Origin: Branchipolynoe longqiensis
Lineage: Eukaryota > Annelida > Polychaeta > Phyllodocida > Polynoidae
Direction of reading: 5' to 3'
NCBI GenBank assembly: GCA_030323885.1
Contig: CM059199.1
Location: 38,634,590-38,698,589, forward strand
Length of the DNA: 64,000 nucleotides
A program made the position numbers and the translations under genes. This document shows, one piece after another, positions 42,146 to 52,249 of this stretch. The notes below the pieces were generated by a model. It made no database searches. It saw nothing but the letters and a program-made list of their open reading frames with translations, and was not told the origin of the DNA. The first letter of the stretch is position 1. Each line of letters opens with the position of its first letter.

Positions 42146-43320
42146 GACAATAACATTGCGACCAATCAGATATGAACAAACTAATAAGTCTTTTGACAAA
42201 GATATCTTGTTATAGTAGTATGTTGTAAGCTATCACTGCCTTCAAGTATATTTAGATTATGTATCAACCTTCTAAGTGCTTAATATTGATTCATCTAGTG
42301 CTTTTCTTTCAATACAACAATAATGGCTACTCTACTTACCCAGGCGCTGACAAGAAAATAAGAAATACCAGGAACCTCCTCGCTCCCCCCCCCCCCCGCA
42401 CATACGACACATGTAGCTCACTCTTTTCCTCCTTCACCCCACCCACAGACACATCACCCACATCAACACCCATGTCTGGTGTTGCTGTCATCCAGAACAG
42501 CGCTGACTTTGACCCCGTCGTGTGAGTGTTCAGTGGACTCTCATATGTCCACTGTTCCTTCGAGGCATCATCCTGTACACGGAGACGGCAAATCAAGAGC
42601 GGGAAACGGTAGGGAATGGCAGGGAAAGACAGCAGAATATACATCGGCTTGCCATTACAGTTAATGATTTTGGTTGTTGGTTGTGTTTTTTTGTGTGTTT
42701 TTTTGTGACACGTTTTTTATTCTGCCCATAGTGTATAAGCTCCCGTGAGGGTGCTTGTTTTCAACGCTGGACAGCTGTGATACTGGATTGGTCTGGTCCC
42801 GCACTCAGGAGTCGTTAGCTGATCTTTCTTGGGCCAACCTTTGCGGTTTTGGGTGTTAGTAGTTTCTATATTAGTTTTTTTTTAATTTTCAAGTTTTTTT
42901 CCTAACCTGTATATGATAACTTAGCCTACTATGTACATCTACGCAGATGACATACAGGCCTGTGGGAGAGGATCCCATCCCATTGTGGTTTGTTACAGCA
43001 TCCTTTCACCCATGCCCTGTCTTTAGATAGTACACCAGTGTGCCAGAACACCCCTGGACCCTTCAGGACTGCGACTAGGTGGGATGGCTGTGTTGTATGG
43101 TTAGCCATGTTGTATTTCAGGGTTATTCAGATGCATGACCGTGGCCTGCCTGGTTCTGCTTTGGTTTGTGCCAGTACACATACGCAGACAGACTGCGCCC
43201 TATGGTGATAGTCATTTCCAATTCCTTAGTACTTAGTAGTGCTAGTTTCCGTATTTGTAATATCTACCATCTTTTCTGGCCGGTCTTTTGCTTTTTGTGC
43301 CAGAACACAGTTAGAGTATT
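42146..43320. other. Unassigned intergenic DNA
   Basis: Contains a C11 run (42388-42398), T-rich runs at 42690-42720 and 42878-42900, and the 60-bp repeat paired with 34.5 kb. No gene recognised. Confidence 0.4.
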
Positions 43321-43324
43321 ATGT

Positions 43325-43500
43325 CTATAGTCATATTAGGACGGGTATCGACTTGTGACAGTGCACACTCATGGTGACTTCATAGTGCGGCCCAACTGAG
43401 TAATCACGCCACCAGCACCATGAGCCGATATCCCACTCAGTCTCATTACCCTGACATTCAGCTAACCAGTCCTTGTCCCATCCTATTAATACTGCATATT
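43325..43500 (-). repeat. SINE-B 3' half
   Basis: Begins in GTCATATTAGGACGGGTATC and continues to CATCCTATTAATACTG. The tRNA-like head is absent. Confidence 0.75.
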
Positions 43501-43829
43501 ATTTAGACTCTCAGAACGCCACCGTAGACGCATGGAATAGCTTTGGTCACTGACAGAATTACAGTCATGTGTTGGACTAGTTGGCTGGTCACTGCTCCGA
43601 CTCACTGCAGGTATAGCTGGCAGCAATAGTCCCTCTAAGTGAGAGTAAAGTAGGCCAACATGTGAGGTGGTGCTTGATTGGTTAGTTCATTGTCTGCTGT
43701 GTGTGTGTTTTATAGCTCTTAAGCCCGTCAACTACCTGGCTGAGTCGACCTAGAGTTGACACTCAATACTCCCTGTGAGTGAAAGTATTACATGTGTCTC
43801 TGGTGCACCACGAGTTAACCATTACATAT
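43501..43829. other. Unassigned intergenic DNA
   Basis: Nothing recognised between the SINE-B fragment and the GAAGAG-MITE end. Confidence 0.4.
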
Positions 43830-43867
43830 GAAGAGTTCAGGCACACAAACCCCGTAACCGCCCATCC
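43830..43867 (+). mobile_element. Terminal half of a GAAGAG-MITE
   Basis: GAAGAGTTCAGGCACACAAA and CCCCGTAACCGCC match the MITE ends at 15.7 and 19.3 kb. It breaks off exactly where the Gypsy LTR begins, suggesting the retrotransposon inserted into or next to a MITE copy. The other half is not found beyond 48 kb. Confidence 0.65.
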
Positions 43868-44001
43868 TGTAGGAACTGACGAGCTGAACAGTTAGATGTC
43901 TAGATTTCAACTGCCAGTTTATTGTTGTGAAGTTTAACTCATCACATGCACTTGTGACGTCATGCCGCTGGTACCAGCTCGCTCTGTGTATGTATATTAC
44001 A
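43868..44001 (-). mobile_element. Ty3/Gypsy 3' LTR, 134 bp
   Basis: On the minus strand it starts TGTAATATACATACACAG and ends GTCAGTTCCTACA, with AATAAA about 50 bp before the end. It is immediately preceded (minus-strand sense) by the polypurine tract. The LTR is short but has standard TG...CA ends. No partner LTR is visible at the other side of the element. Confidence 0.8.
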
Positions 44002-44016
44002 TCTCCCCCTTTTTCT
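44002..44016 (-). promoter_or_regulatory. Polypurine tract of the Gypsy element
   Basis: The minus strand reads AAGAAAAAGGGGGAGA directly against the LTR start. This is where the plus-strand DNA primer of a Ty3/Gypsy element is generated. Confidence 0.8.
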
Positions 44017-44666
44017 TAATAATTTTTTATAGATATCATATCAAAGAACATAGTAAAATAGTACAACTGTGGTATAATAGTTCAATAGTATGATTCACAA
44101 ACAATGCCAGCCTTTTGGCTGTCTCGTCCATGATCTGTATTCGAGGCAAGTATGAACTAGCATGTGACATTTTATGCAAGTTGACTCATTTCAATAAACA
44201 CACCGTAAATGTCTTATCGATATATGATGACTTACATTTATATTTAACAGGGACTCTTTGATGCATTATTTACAGCTCTGTGACTATGCTTAAACTGATA
44301 GGCTGTTTTACACTAGATTTGTAATTTATCATATTATATGTGTGAGCACTCTTTGTTATATTATCCACATATGAATGTTTCGGATAATGTTCTTAGCACT
44401 ATAACATTGTTGGTTATTTATCGTGAAATTGCTTCTGATATATAATTTACATTTGTGAATCAATCATGGTCACATTGTGTCAAAGTGATTGAATTAGGTT
44501 TATCAACAATTTTGCAATGTTTCGATATATAAGTGTGTCAAAATAACACTTAGTGTAAGTGCTAATTATGTCAATAAATACACAATTATTCTTATGCTAA
44601 CAGCCTCAAGGGTCTTTATCGCATTGGATCGTTCGTTCTAGAGATATTGGAGTTTGGTCACAACTT
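44017..44666 (-). other. Gypsy 3' non-coding region
   Basis: About 650 bp of AT-rich DNA between the pol stop codon and the polypurine tract. No conserved frame, hence no envelope-like gene. Confidence 0.55.
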
Positions 44667-45134
44667 TTAGTAGCCTAAGCGGTCTACTAGTTTGAACTCT
44701 CTACATGATCTGGTGATGTAATTAGCATGTTGTGTATTGACTGTTACCAGGCTGATTGGTGGCGCTGGTGTTAATTGTTCTGGTGGCATGCGCTTGTGTA
44801 CTGCAGGTGTTGGTATTGTGGGTGCTGGGATTATCATCGATCTGTTACGGTGTACCGTCTTATTGTCAGTATTTGTTATCACATATGTCCGGATGTGTTG
44901 TGTGTCATTGTGTACAATCGTCTCTTTAACCCATTCCTTTCTGTCATTGACATATCTCACCTGCTCACACGTTTTTAGTTTTATGGTGCAGTGTGGCGCT
45001 AATACAAAGGGAAATGGTATGTCTGTTGTGGTATGTTTCATTTGTTCTTGTATTTGTTTCGCCTTTGAGGCAATTGGCTTACCTTTTAGAAATTTGGGCA
45101 GTGGTGGTAAGTGACAGCATAATTGTCTGCTCAT
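44667..45134 (-). pseudogene. pol: Gypsy pol, C-terminal segment after integrase core
   Basis: 155 codons from MSRQLCCHLPPLPKF to VDRLGY and stop. The start corresponds to the G-R/S-x-L-R-T-x-LP turn that follows the integrase core in Gypsy polyproteins. The following basic and Pro-rich sequence (NDRKEWVKETIV, then PAPTIPTPAVHKRMPPE) matches the usual integrase C-terminal region in composition and place. Integrase would insert the cDNA into the host genome. The frame is intact here but separated from the core by a stop codon and frameshifts, so no functional protein can result. Confidence 0.75.
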
Positions 45135-45239
45135 AAGGAGCTGAGCTGGGGAGGCTCCTAGTTCAGGAATGCGGTATTTCGGTATGTTAATAAGGCCAAA
45201 TGAACATCAGTGTTGTCTAGTTTAGACTTCTTAATCATT

Positions 45240-45740
45240 GACTTAATTGTTTTTATACACCTCTCTGATTGCCTGTTGCTTCATTGATATAGCTGGCTCG
45301 AATGTTTAGGTGTGAACCCAATGCTGCGGCAAATGCCTTGTATTTGTCACTTGCAAACTGGGGCCCGTTGTTGGTATACCATGTAGCGCAAACATTTCTT
45401 TGATGCTGTTAATGACAGCTTTAATGGTGGTACTCTGCAGTCGTATGACTTCTGGATATTTAGAATAATAATCCACCAGTAATAAATAATTGTCATTTTC
45501 TACATGAAACAAATCTATTCCTATTTTATAATAGGGAATATCAGGTATTTCATGAAATATCAAGGGTTCCATGTTTGGGCATTCCATAGGGTTTGACAAA
45601 TTTGGTACCTCAGGATTCTATCCTGTAATTGAGTGTCTATCCCTGGGCAGAAAATGTAATCTCTGGCAATCTGCTTGCATTTATCAATACCTAGATGCAA
45701 AGAATATCACTTGTTCAATAATCATGCTTGTAATTATTTT
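45240..45740 (-). pseudogene. pol: Gypsy integrase, decayed, second catalytic Asp lost
   Basis: Minus-strand reading shows a remnant zinc-binding region (LHLGIDKCKQIARDY, then IFCPGID), then the core: EPLIFHEIPDIPYYKIGIDL with the first catalytic Asp at about 45513-45515, LLLVDYYSKYPEVIRL, and KAVINSIKEMFALHGIP. Directly after HGIP the sequence jumps, with a frame change, into NGPQFASDKYKAF. The residues normally between them, which include the second catalytic Asp, are deleted (about 45365-45375). The third acidic residue survives downstream (QSERCIKTIK) after another stop. Several frameshifts are present. The motif order is clear Ty3/Gypsy. The protein is dead. Confidence 0.85.
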
Positions 45741-46130
45741 GCAATAATAATTCTGGTGCCTTTCATGACAATACAGTGCTGAACAATTAATTTGTCTTTG
45801 TATGTGTGGAATGGTGTTATTGCGTTTTCTATATTACTGTATGTTGTTGGCCATCTGTGTCGAATGTACTCTGATAGCTTCAGCAAGGTGCTGTCTTTTC
45901 TTGTTTCGTTGGCTATCTCTGCTAAATCATCCTCCACATAGTTTAGAACTGCAATGGACATTTTATTATCATATAAGTTCAAAGGAGAGGTTTTCGGTGT
46001 ATGTGTCTGTGACAGGGTATCTGCAAAAAACATTTTCATACCTTTTACATACACTAATTTCAGGTCATAATTCCGTAACCTAAGCCTTATCCTTTGTAAG
46101 CAAGCTGATAGTGTATGAATCAGATTTCAC
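45734..46130 (-). pseudogene. pol: Gypsy pol spacer between RNase H and integrase
   Basis: Starts in the same frame as RNase H after one TGA stop and contains LQRIRLRLRNYDLKLVYVKG and FFADTLSQ, the conserved 'LRLQKYDL...ADTLSR' type connection found after Gypsy RNase H. About 100 further codons lack motifs and lead to a stop at 45734. Confidence 0.75.
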
Positions 46131-46537
46131 ATTATGCTCACCAGGGGCTTGCGATCCGTCTCAACTGTGATTTGTTTAAAAAAAACATAATCATGAAATT
46201 TTCCACAGCCAAAACAGATCACAAGCATTTCCCTCTCAATGACTGCATACTTTCCCTGGCATCTGTTCAGTGCATATGAAGCCATGCTCATGGGTAACTT
46301 ATCTTGCAATAAAGCTGTGCACAGTCCGCTCTGGGATGCATCAACTTGCATTGTTAGCGGCTGATCTACATCATAATATTTTAATACGGGTGCTGTAACC
46401 AAAAGGTGTTTTAGCTTTGTGAACATGCTTTCCTGTTCCGGGTCCCAATGCCACACACTTTCTTTCGACAGGAGTATTCTGAGAGGCTTAGCGATGTCTG
46501 ACAAGTTTGGGATACATTTATGCACATATCCCAACAT
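46127..46537 (-). pseudogene. pol: Gypsy RNase H domain
   Basis: 136 codons covering the RT connection (LGYVHKCIPNLSDIAKPL) and RNase H. Catalytic-type residues are visible: Asp in MQVDASQSGL, Glu in YAVIEREMLV and Asp in VETDRKPLV. The domain would degrade the RNA strand during reverse transcription. It is one of the best preserved parts of the element. A frameshift near 46525-46540 separates it from the RT palm, and a TGA follows VSIM. Confidence 0.85.
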
Positions 46538-47250
46538 CCCCAGAAACCTTATCAGTTTGTGTAGGCATTTCAGTTATGGCCTGGATTCTATCCGGATTAG
46601 GCTTGAGGCCTTCGCCCGTTAACAAGTGACCGAGACATTTTACATGCGATTTACATAAAATTGCTTTTTCTGGTTTTAATTTTAATCCTGACTGCTTTGC
46701 TCTTATCAGTACTGCTTCCAGCCTCTCGTTATGCTCTGTTAGTGTGGCACCATATATCAGGATGTCATCGGCAATGACATCCACCCCTGGGAGACCCTCC
46801 AGAATGTCCATTTCCTGTATGAAAATATCCCCGGCTGTCTTTATGCTGAAAGGCAGCCAGGTATATCTGTATCGTCGCCGACATGTTGAAAGTACATAGT
46901 AATGAGCTTGGTTTGTCTAAAACAATTTGCCAATAACTGCTTTGTGCATCTAGCCCGAAAAATAATTTGCCACCTGACATATTTGCCACAACCTGTTCCA
47001 CAGATTTAAGCAGGTGGGGACTGCACAAGATAGCTTTGTTCAGCTTAGTTGGGTCTAAGCATATTCTTAATTTATTTGGCTTTCTTACAATTGTAATTGA
47101 ATTGACCCAAGGTATGGGTTCATTTTGCTTGACTATAACGCCTATGTCTAACATTCTATCCAGCTCACCTCGCATGCCGTCATTGATGGCATGTGCGATG
47201 CACCTGGCTGTGTTGATGTACATTTTCATCAATATGAATGGTTGCATTTA
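46518..47250 (-). pseudogene. pol: Gypsy reverse transcriptase, frameshifted
   Basis: The first frame (46765-47247) carries ELDRMLDIGVIVKQ, then NKLRICLDPTKLNKAI and the catalytic Asp in FFGLDAQSSYWQIVL. Near 46880 the frame shifts, and the second frame reads WLPFSIKTAGDIFIQEM and VDVIADDILIYG, which holds the paired catalytic Asp (an IADD variant of the YxDD box), then LKLKPEKAILCKSHVKCLGH. Function: copying retrotransposon RNA into DNA. An in-frame TAA at 47248-47250 lies just upstream of the domain. Motif order and spacing are those of Ty3/Gypsy, not Copia or BEL. Confidence 0.9.
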
Positions 47251-47640
47251 CTTTAATACAGCATAGGCCATGAAAAACAGATTATATCTATTTAGCAGCT
47301 GTCCTGCTTCTGCGTCGGAAGTCGCAGGACTCTCCTGAATGTTCATGGCTTGCATGCGATTGATGGGATTCAGGCTGACACAGGTTTCTTTTCCAAGGAT
47401 GCAGCATCCACTGTCATTTACTTGGAACCTGATGGGCTGTCCTCGCACTTCAATGGTCACCTTGCCCCATGGTCTTATCCGCTCGCCTGAGTATGTTATC
47501 AGACAGCATTACAGCTTCTCCAGTGGCATGTTGGGCAGTCTCATAAACACTATTTTGGGTATTATGTTTGCCTCTGAGCCTGTATCCAGTTTGAACAGCA
47601 CTTTCTCATTGTAAATGAGGAGGGTTTCAAACCACAAACC
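47251..47640 (-). pseudogene. pol: Gypsy aspartic protease
   Basis: An acidic linker (TEDEEEDDEYDNIFVGAML) precedes the active-site motif DTGSEANIIP (DTGS codons at 47575-47586) and the second conserved element ILGKETC about 65 residues later. The protease would cut the polyprotein. A TAA at 47509-47511 interrupts it between the two motifs. The linker sits one frame back from the nucleocapsid. Whether that is an original gag-pol frameshift or decay cannot be told from one copy. Confidence 0.85.
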
Positions 47641-47759
47641 CGGATGTTTGTCGATACTCAACATAGCCCCTACGAATATGTTGTCATACTCATCATCTTC
47701 TTCCTCATCTTCCGTCAGCTTGTCATCTCTGTCCAGGCCAATGGAATTAACCGGGGTTG

Positions 47760-47951
47760 CTTGTCTTTGGCCCCCCTACAAACTTTGGCGAAATGGCCAA
47801 TCCGACCACATTTGATGCATTGGTTTCCAATGGCTGGACAATTGTCACGTGTGTGTCAATATCCGCACCAGCTACAATTAGTGCGCTGAGGTGCCTGTCT
47901 GGCCTGGTTGCCTCGTCTGTTCCTTCTGAGACTGTTCCCGATGAATAGAAA
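47760..47951 (-). pseudogene. gag: Gypsy gag nucleocapsid, two CCHC knuckles, one broken
   Basis: Minus-strand sequence gives a basic Arg/Gln-rich lead (LRRNRRGNQARQAPQR) and two zinc knuckles (about 47779-47876). The second is intact: CIKCGRIGHFAKVC (CX2CX4HX4C). The first reads CSWCGY, a TGA stop, then HTRDNC, so one codon is lost to a nonsense change. Nucleocapsid binds the element's RNA. Upstream of about 47951 no gag capsid sequence or 5' LTR is recognisable, so the element appears 5'-truncated here. Paired knuckles occur in several Gypsy lineages, including Mag-like ones. I do not assign a lineage. Confidence 0.8.
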
Positions 47952-47954
47952 CAA

Positions 47955-48850
47955 TATAGTAATGGGGGCTGCATGAGGCAGTACATAGACTCAGGATAAC
48001 AATAATATATATATAAATAATCAAATAATTCCCTTCCATGCCTTTATACTCACATAATTCGTTATACATCACATACATATATATAATGCATATCACCAGA
48101 ATGGCTCCACCTGAATCAACTGCGCAACCTGATCATAATTAGATTGTTGTCATAGCACCCAGCGATGCAAGCTCATTTTAATAGACAATCATCAGACATA
48201 ATGGCATTAGTAGACATTCCACTGTCTTCCTGATATAGGGAAACATCGGGATTGAACCGTGTCTTCTCAGAAACTAATTACAACAGTCAGACTATTTAGA
48301 TTATTTATTTCCAGACCTTGCAAGAAACACGATGTCTGGGCACAGTCGTGGTCCGCTTTAATATCTAAATGGCGAAATTAATGACATTGCATTGGTACTG
48401 CAAAGTTAAATAACTAAATAACTACTTCAGATCATCGTAAATAATAATTGTTGTGACAAACCCACAACATAATTGACTATGAATTTGGGCTATCTGCTTT
48501 ACAAAAATGATAATGTTATTTCAGTAAGACTCAGGTTTTATTTTACTGAACAAATTGTTCACTATAATTATTTTTTCTAACACCTCCAAACGAGAACGAT
48601 ACAAACAAAATCTAAGGATTAAGCGAGCTGTTTAAAAATATACAGATAATATTGAGTCAAATTGAGGTGAATTCTCAGACTCTTTGTGTTGCGGTAGGGC
48701 AGCGCTATAAATGCCACTTATATTGCACACCATTACAACACATTTCCAATCTAGACATGTTCACATTCACAGATTTTCTCAGATGTAAAACACCAATTAA
48801 TCACTAGCATAAGCGCTCACTAATTTATTCATTTTTACTCACTCATCATT
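47955..48850. other. AT-rich unassigned DNA
   Basis: No gag, LTR, SINE or gene recognised beyond the truncated Gypsy element. Confidence 0.45.
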
Positions 48851-48854
48851 TAAC

Positions 48855-49135
48855 CGGATGCGGGGGAGGGGGCAAATTGGTAGAGCGCAAGCTATTCCTT
48901 TGGAATGTCGAGAGTTTGAATCCCAGCTGAGTCAAATCAATGGCTTATGTAATTGATACTTATCACTAGCTAGCCTGGAGCTCGGCATCAATAACATGGG
49001 GTAATGACCGGTTCGCACAGCATCAGGATAATTTGACTGTGAAGGATACCAGGTCATGGAGCTGGCGACCTCGTCTCCCAGTTGGGCAGCACTATAAGGT
49101 CGCCATCAGTGTGTAAGTCTCACACTAGTATCTCA
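48855..49135 (+). repeat. SINE-B copy with altered head
   Basis: AGTTTGAATCCCAGCTGAGTC box-B region, CATCAGGATAATTTGACTG and GGCAGCACTATAAGGTCGCC. The first part of the head (GGGGGCAAATTGGTAGAGCG) differs from the standard SINE-B head, so this may be a subfamily. Confidence 0.7.
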
Positions 49136-49199
49136 CCCCTCTCCCACCAGTCTCAAACGAATATCAAAACATGATCCTACCAGTTTTCGGCACTGTTCT

Positions 49200-49735
49200 C
49201 ACCAGTCTTCCAGCAGTCTCCCACCATCTCCAGCTAGTCTCCCGCCAGTGTCATGCCAGTCTCCGATCAGTCGCCACAGTCTCCTGCTATTGTCCCACCA
49301 ATTTTCTGCTAGTTCCCAGCCAGTCTGCAGCCAGTCTGCAGCCAGTCTGCAGCCAGTCTGCAGCCAGTATGCAGACAGTCTGTAGACAGGCTGCGGCCAG
49401 TCTGCAGACAGTATGTAACCAGTCTGCAGCCAGTAGGCAGCCAGTTTGCAGCCAGTCTGCAGCCAGTCCGCAGCCAGTCTGTAGCGAGTGTGCAACCAGT
49501 CTGCAGCCAGTAGGCAGCCAGTCTGCAGCCAGTCTGCAGCCAGTATCCAGCTAGTCTGCAGCCAATAGGCAGCCAGTCTGCAGCCAGTTTGCAGCCAGTT
49601 TGCAGCCAGTCTGTAACCAGTTGGCAGCCAGTCTGCAACCAGTCGGGAGCCAGTCTGATACCAGTCGGCAGCCAGTCTGCAACCAGTTTCCAGCCAGTCT
49701 CCAGCCAGTCTCCAGCAGTCTACCAGTCTCCCTAT
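49200..49735 (+). repeat. 11-bp array (CAGCCAGTCTG)n, dense in CTGCAG
   Basis: CTGCAGCCAGT repeats in an 11-bp register, most regular from 49315 to 49680, with looser CCAGTCTCC units on both sides. Frames rich in QSAASLQPVC are artefacts. Confidence 0.9.
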
Positions 49736-49959
49736 TCAGCCACCGGTCTCTCCCTATTCAGCCACCAGTCTGCCTAAAGTGGCGCGCCCGTCCGCCGACT
49801 CTAGGCGCAGAGTTGCACTCTTGTTTCACTTAGCAAGCAGAATTGCATTTTGCCCGCCCACCTGCCCGACCTCGCGTCAACTCTTCCACTGACACGTGAC
49901 ATCTCAGGCAGCAAGCAGCAAGGCCTGGAATGTAGTGTGTGGTAAGACGGAGATGGGGG

Positions 49960-51118
49960 GGGGGGTGGAGGAAAGGGAGGGAGATCGGAGGGTAGGCGGA
50001 TAGGATGGAGTGGGAGTGAGAGGAGAAGGGTAGGTGAATGGAGGGAGGGAGTGGAGGGAGAGCAGAGGGAAGGTGGATGCAAGGGGAGGGGAGGGAGACT
50101 GGAGTATAGGCGGATAGGGGTGGAGGGGGAGCGAGTGGGAGAGTTGGTGGATGCAAGGGGAGGGGAGGGCGAGTGGAGTATAAGCGGATAGGGGTGGAGG
50201 GGGAGCGAGTGGGGAGAGTTGGTGGATGCAAGGGGAGGGGAGGGAGAGTGGAGGATAAGCGGATAGGGGTGGAGGGGGAGCGAGTGGGGAGAGTTGGTGG
50301 ATGCAAGGGGATGGGAGGGAGAGTGGAGGATAAGCAGATAGGGGTGGAGGGGGAGCGAGTGGGGAGAGTTGGTGGATGCAAGGGGAGGGGAGGGAGAGTG
50401 CAGGATAAGCGGATAGGGGTGGAGGGGGAGCGAGTGGGGAGAGTTGGTGGATGCAAGGGGAGGGGAGGGAGAGTGGAGGATAAGCGGATAGGGGTGGAGG
50501 GGGAGCGAGTGGGGAGGGTTGGTGGATGCAAGGGGAGGGGAGGGAGAGTGGAGGATAGGCGGATAGGGGTGGAGGGGGAGCGAGTGGGGAGGGTTGGTGG
50601 ATGCAAGGGGAGGGGAGGGAGAGTGGAGGATAGGCGGATAGGGGTGGAGGGGGAGTGAGTGGGGAGGGTTGGTGGATGCAAGGGGAGGGGAGGGAGAGTG
50701 GAGGATAGGCGGATAGGGGTGGAGGGGGAGCGAGTGGGGAGGGTTGGTGGATGCAAGGGGAGGGGAGGGAAGGTGGAGGATAGGCGGATAGGGGTGGAGG
50801 GGGAGCGAGTGGGGAGGGTTGGTGGATGAAAGGGGATGGGAGGGAGAGTGGAGGATATGCGGATAGGGGTGGAGGGGGAGCGAGTGGGGAGGGTTGGTGG
50901 ATGCAAGGGGAGGGGAGGGAGAGTGGAGGATAGGCGGATAGGGGTGGAGGGGGAGTGAGTGGGGAGGGTTGGTGGATGCAAGGGGATGGGAGGGAGAGTG
51001 GAGTATAGGCGGATAGGGGTGGAGGGGGAGCGAGTGGGGAGAGTTGGTGGATGCAAGGGGAGGGGAGGGAGAGTGGAGGATATGCGGACAGGGGTGGAGG
51101 GGGAGTGAGTGGGGAGGG
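49960..51118 (-). repeat. 75-bp minisatellite, about 14 copies
   Basis: GGTGGATGCAAGGGG recurs at 50146, 50221, 50296 and so on to 51046 in exact 75-bp steps (one earlier unit at 50072 is a base short). Copies differ at a few sites, such as AAGCGGATAGG versus AGGCGGATAGG. Because 75 is a multiple of three and the unit lacks stops, three overlapping minus-strand frames of 408-441 codons stay open. They are periodic artefacts rather than genes. Confidence 0.95.
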
Positions 51119-51309
51119 TTTGTCATTGTTTGTCATTGTCACCTGTTTGTCATTGTTTTAGTGCTAAATGAATTTCCTACAACCTACAAGATTTGTAACA
51201 GGACTGTCAATATGCCATCCTGTGGTTCTATTACACAACGCCTTAGAGCGGTTTCAAATAGATGCTGTATTTGTATCAATATAGTATTAAGCGAGTCTGT
51301 AGAGACTCC

Positions 51310-51475
51310 CAGTCTGTAGAGACTGGGAGTTTGATCCTAGTCGAGTCAAACCAATGACTTATACAATTGATACTTGTCACTACATAGCTTCGTGCTCAGC
51401 ATTAATAGGATAGGACAAGTATAATTTAGCTCAGTATCAGAATAATGTGACTGTGCTGGATATCTGTGTACAATT
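51310..51475 (+). repeat. SINE-B middle fragment
   Basis: TTTGATCCTAGTCGAGTCAA through TCAGAATAATGTGACTG, lacking head start and tail. GAGACTGGGAGTTTG follows a GTCTGTAGAGACT duplication. Confidence 0.65.
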
Positions 51476-52245
51476 TTCCGATAATTCAGACATTGGAGGA
51501 TGGTGTGAACTAGTCTATAGTAATTACAATTGAATATAAAAAGGTAAATGGTATGTAAAGCCAGAGCCATTAAGGTATATGTGGTGCTGGTGATCGTTTA
51601 CTGAGTTTTGATATAGACATTATGTGATTTATAGATAGTATGATAGGGGCACTACCTTTAGTGTGACAGGGCCTTCGCAGCTCTGCTCACATACCCCCTA
51701 CCCCCCAACTGTTATTTACGGATCACTGCATGCCCAGACACAACAGGGCACTGTAGCCATAAACAACCAAAGCTTGGGTACAAGCAGGGTACATGTTCAT
51801 TGGTTAATCGAAGAATGCCTAGTGCTGCTTGGAGGAGCTGATCAGGTGTGACAGCCATCTTGGATTCATGAAACTATATATAATAACAAAACAAGCAAGC
51901 TCCTTCTGGTTCCTTCTGCACACTCTATACTCTGCCTTTCTTCTACTTGCCTGTAGTGATTTCCTATTTAACCTGCCTACACAACGACAGCTGCCGGCCG
52001 TCGACTTTACATCTGGTCATGGTGCCAGCGGCGTGGTCTTCCAGTCACTATAAAGGTTGCTATGACTCTGATATGGAATGCCATTTCTTGTTTTATTCAG
52101 TATTTAGACATAACATTAAATATTCAATGATATGTCTAAATCGATTGTATCATATCATTATATGTATCTAATGATCAGTTCAAATAATTGATATGTTTAA
52201 ATATTCTATATTTGATGATATCTCTAAATGGTACACCAGTTAAAC
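51476..52245. other. Unassigned DNA with a TIR-like scrap
   Basis: GTGTGACAGGGCC at 51660-51672 matches the terminal word of the TIR elements at 31-34 kb, but no partner end is found. From about 52090 the sequence becomes AT-rich with CATATCATTA-like words. Confidence 0.4.
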
Positions 52246-52249
52246 ATAT

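Noticed and set aside
44737..45114. 125-codon plus-strand frame
   Set aside because: Antisense shadow of the Gypsy pol C-terminal region.
49801..51142. Three overlapping minus-strand frames of 408-441 codons
   Set aside because: They span a 75-bp tandem array in several frames at once, have period-25 Pro/Ser/Leu repeats and no domain. Open only because the unit lacks stops.
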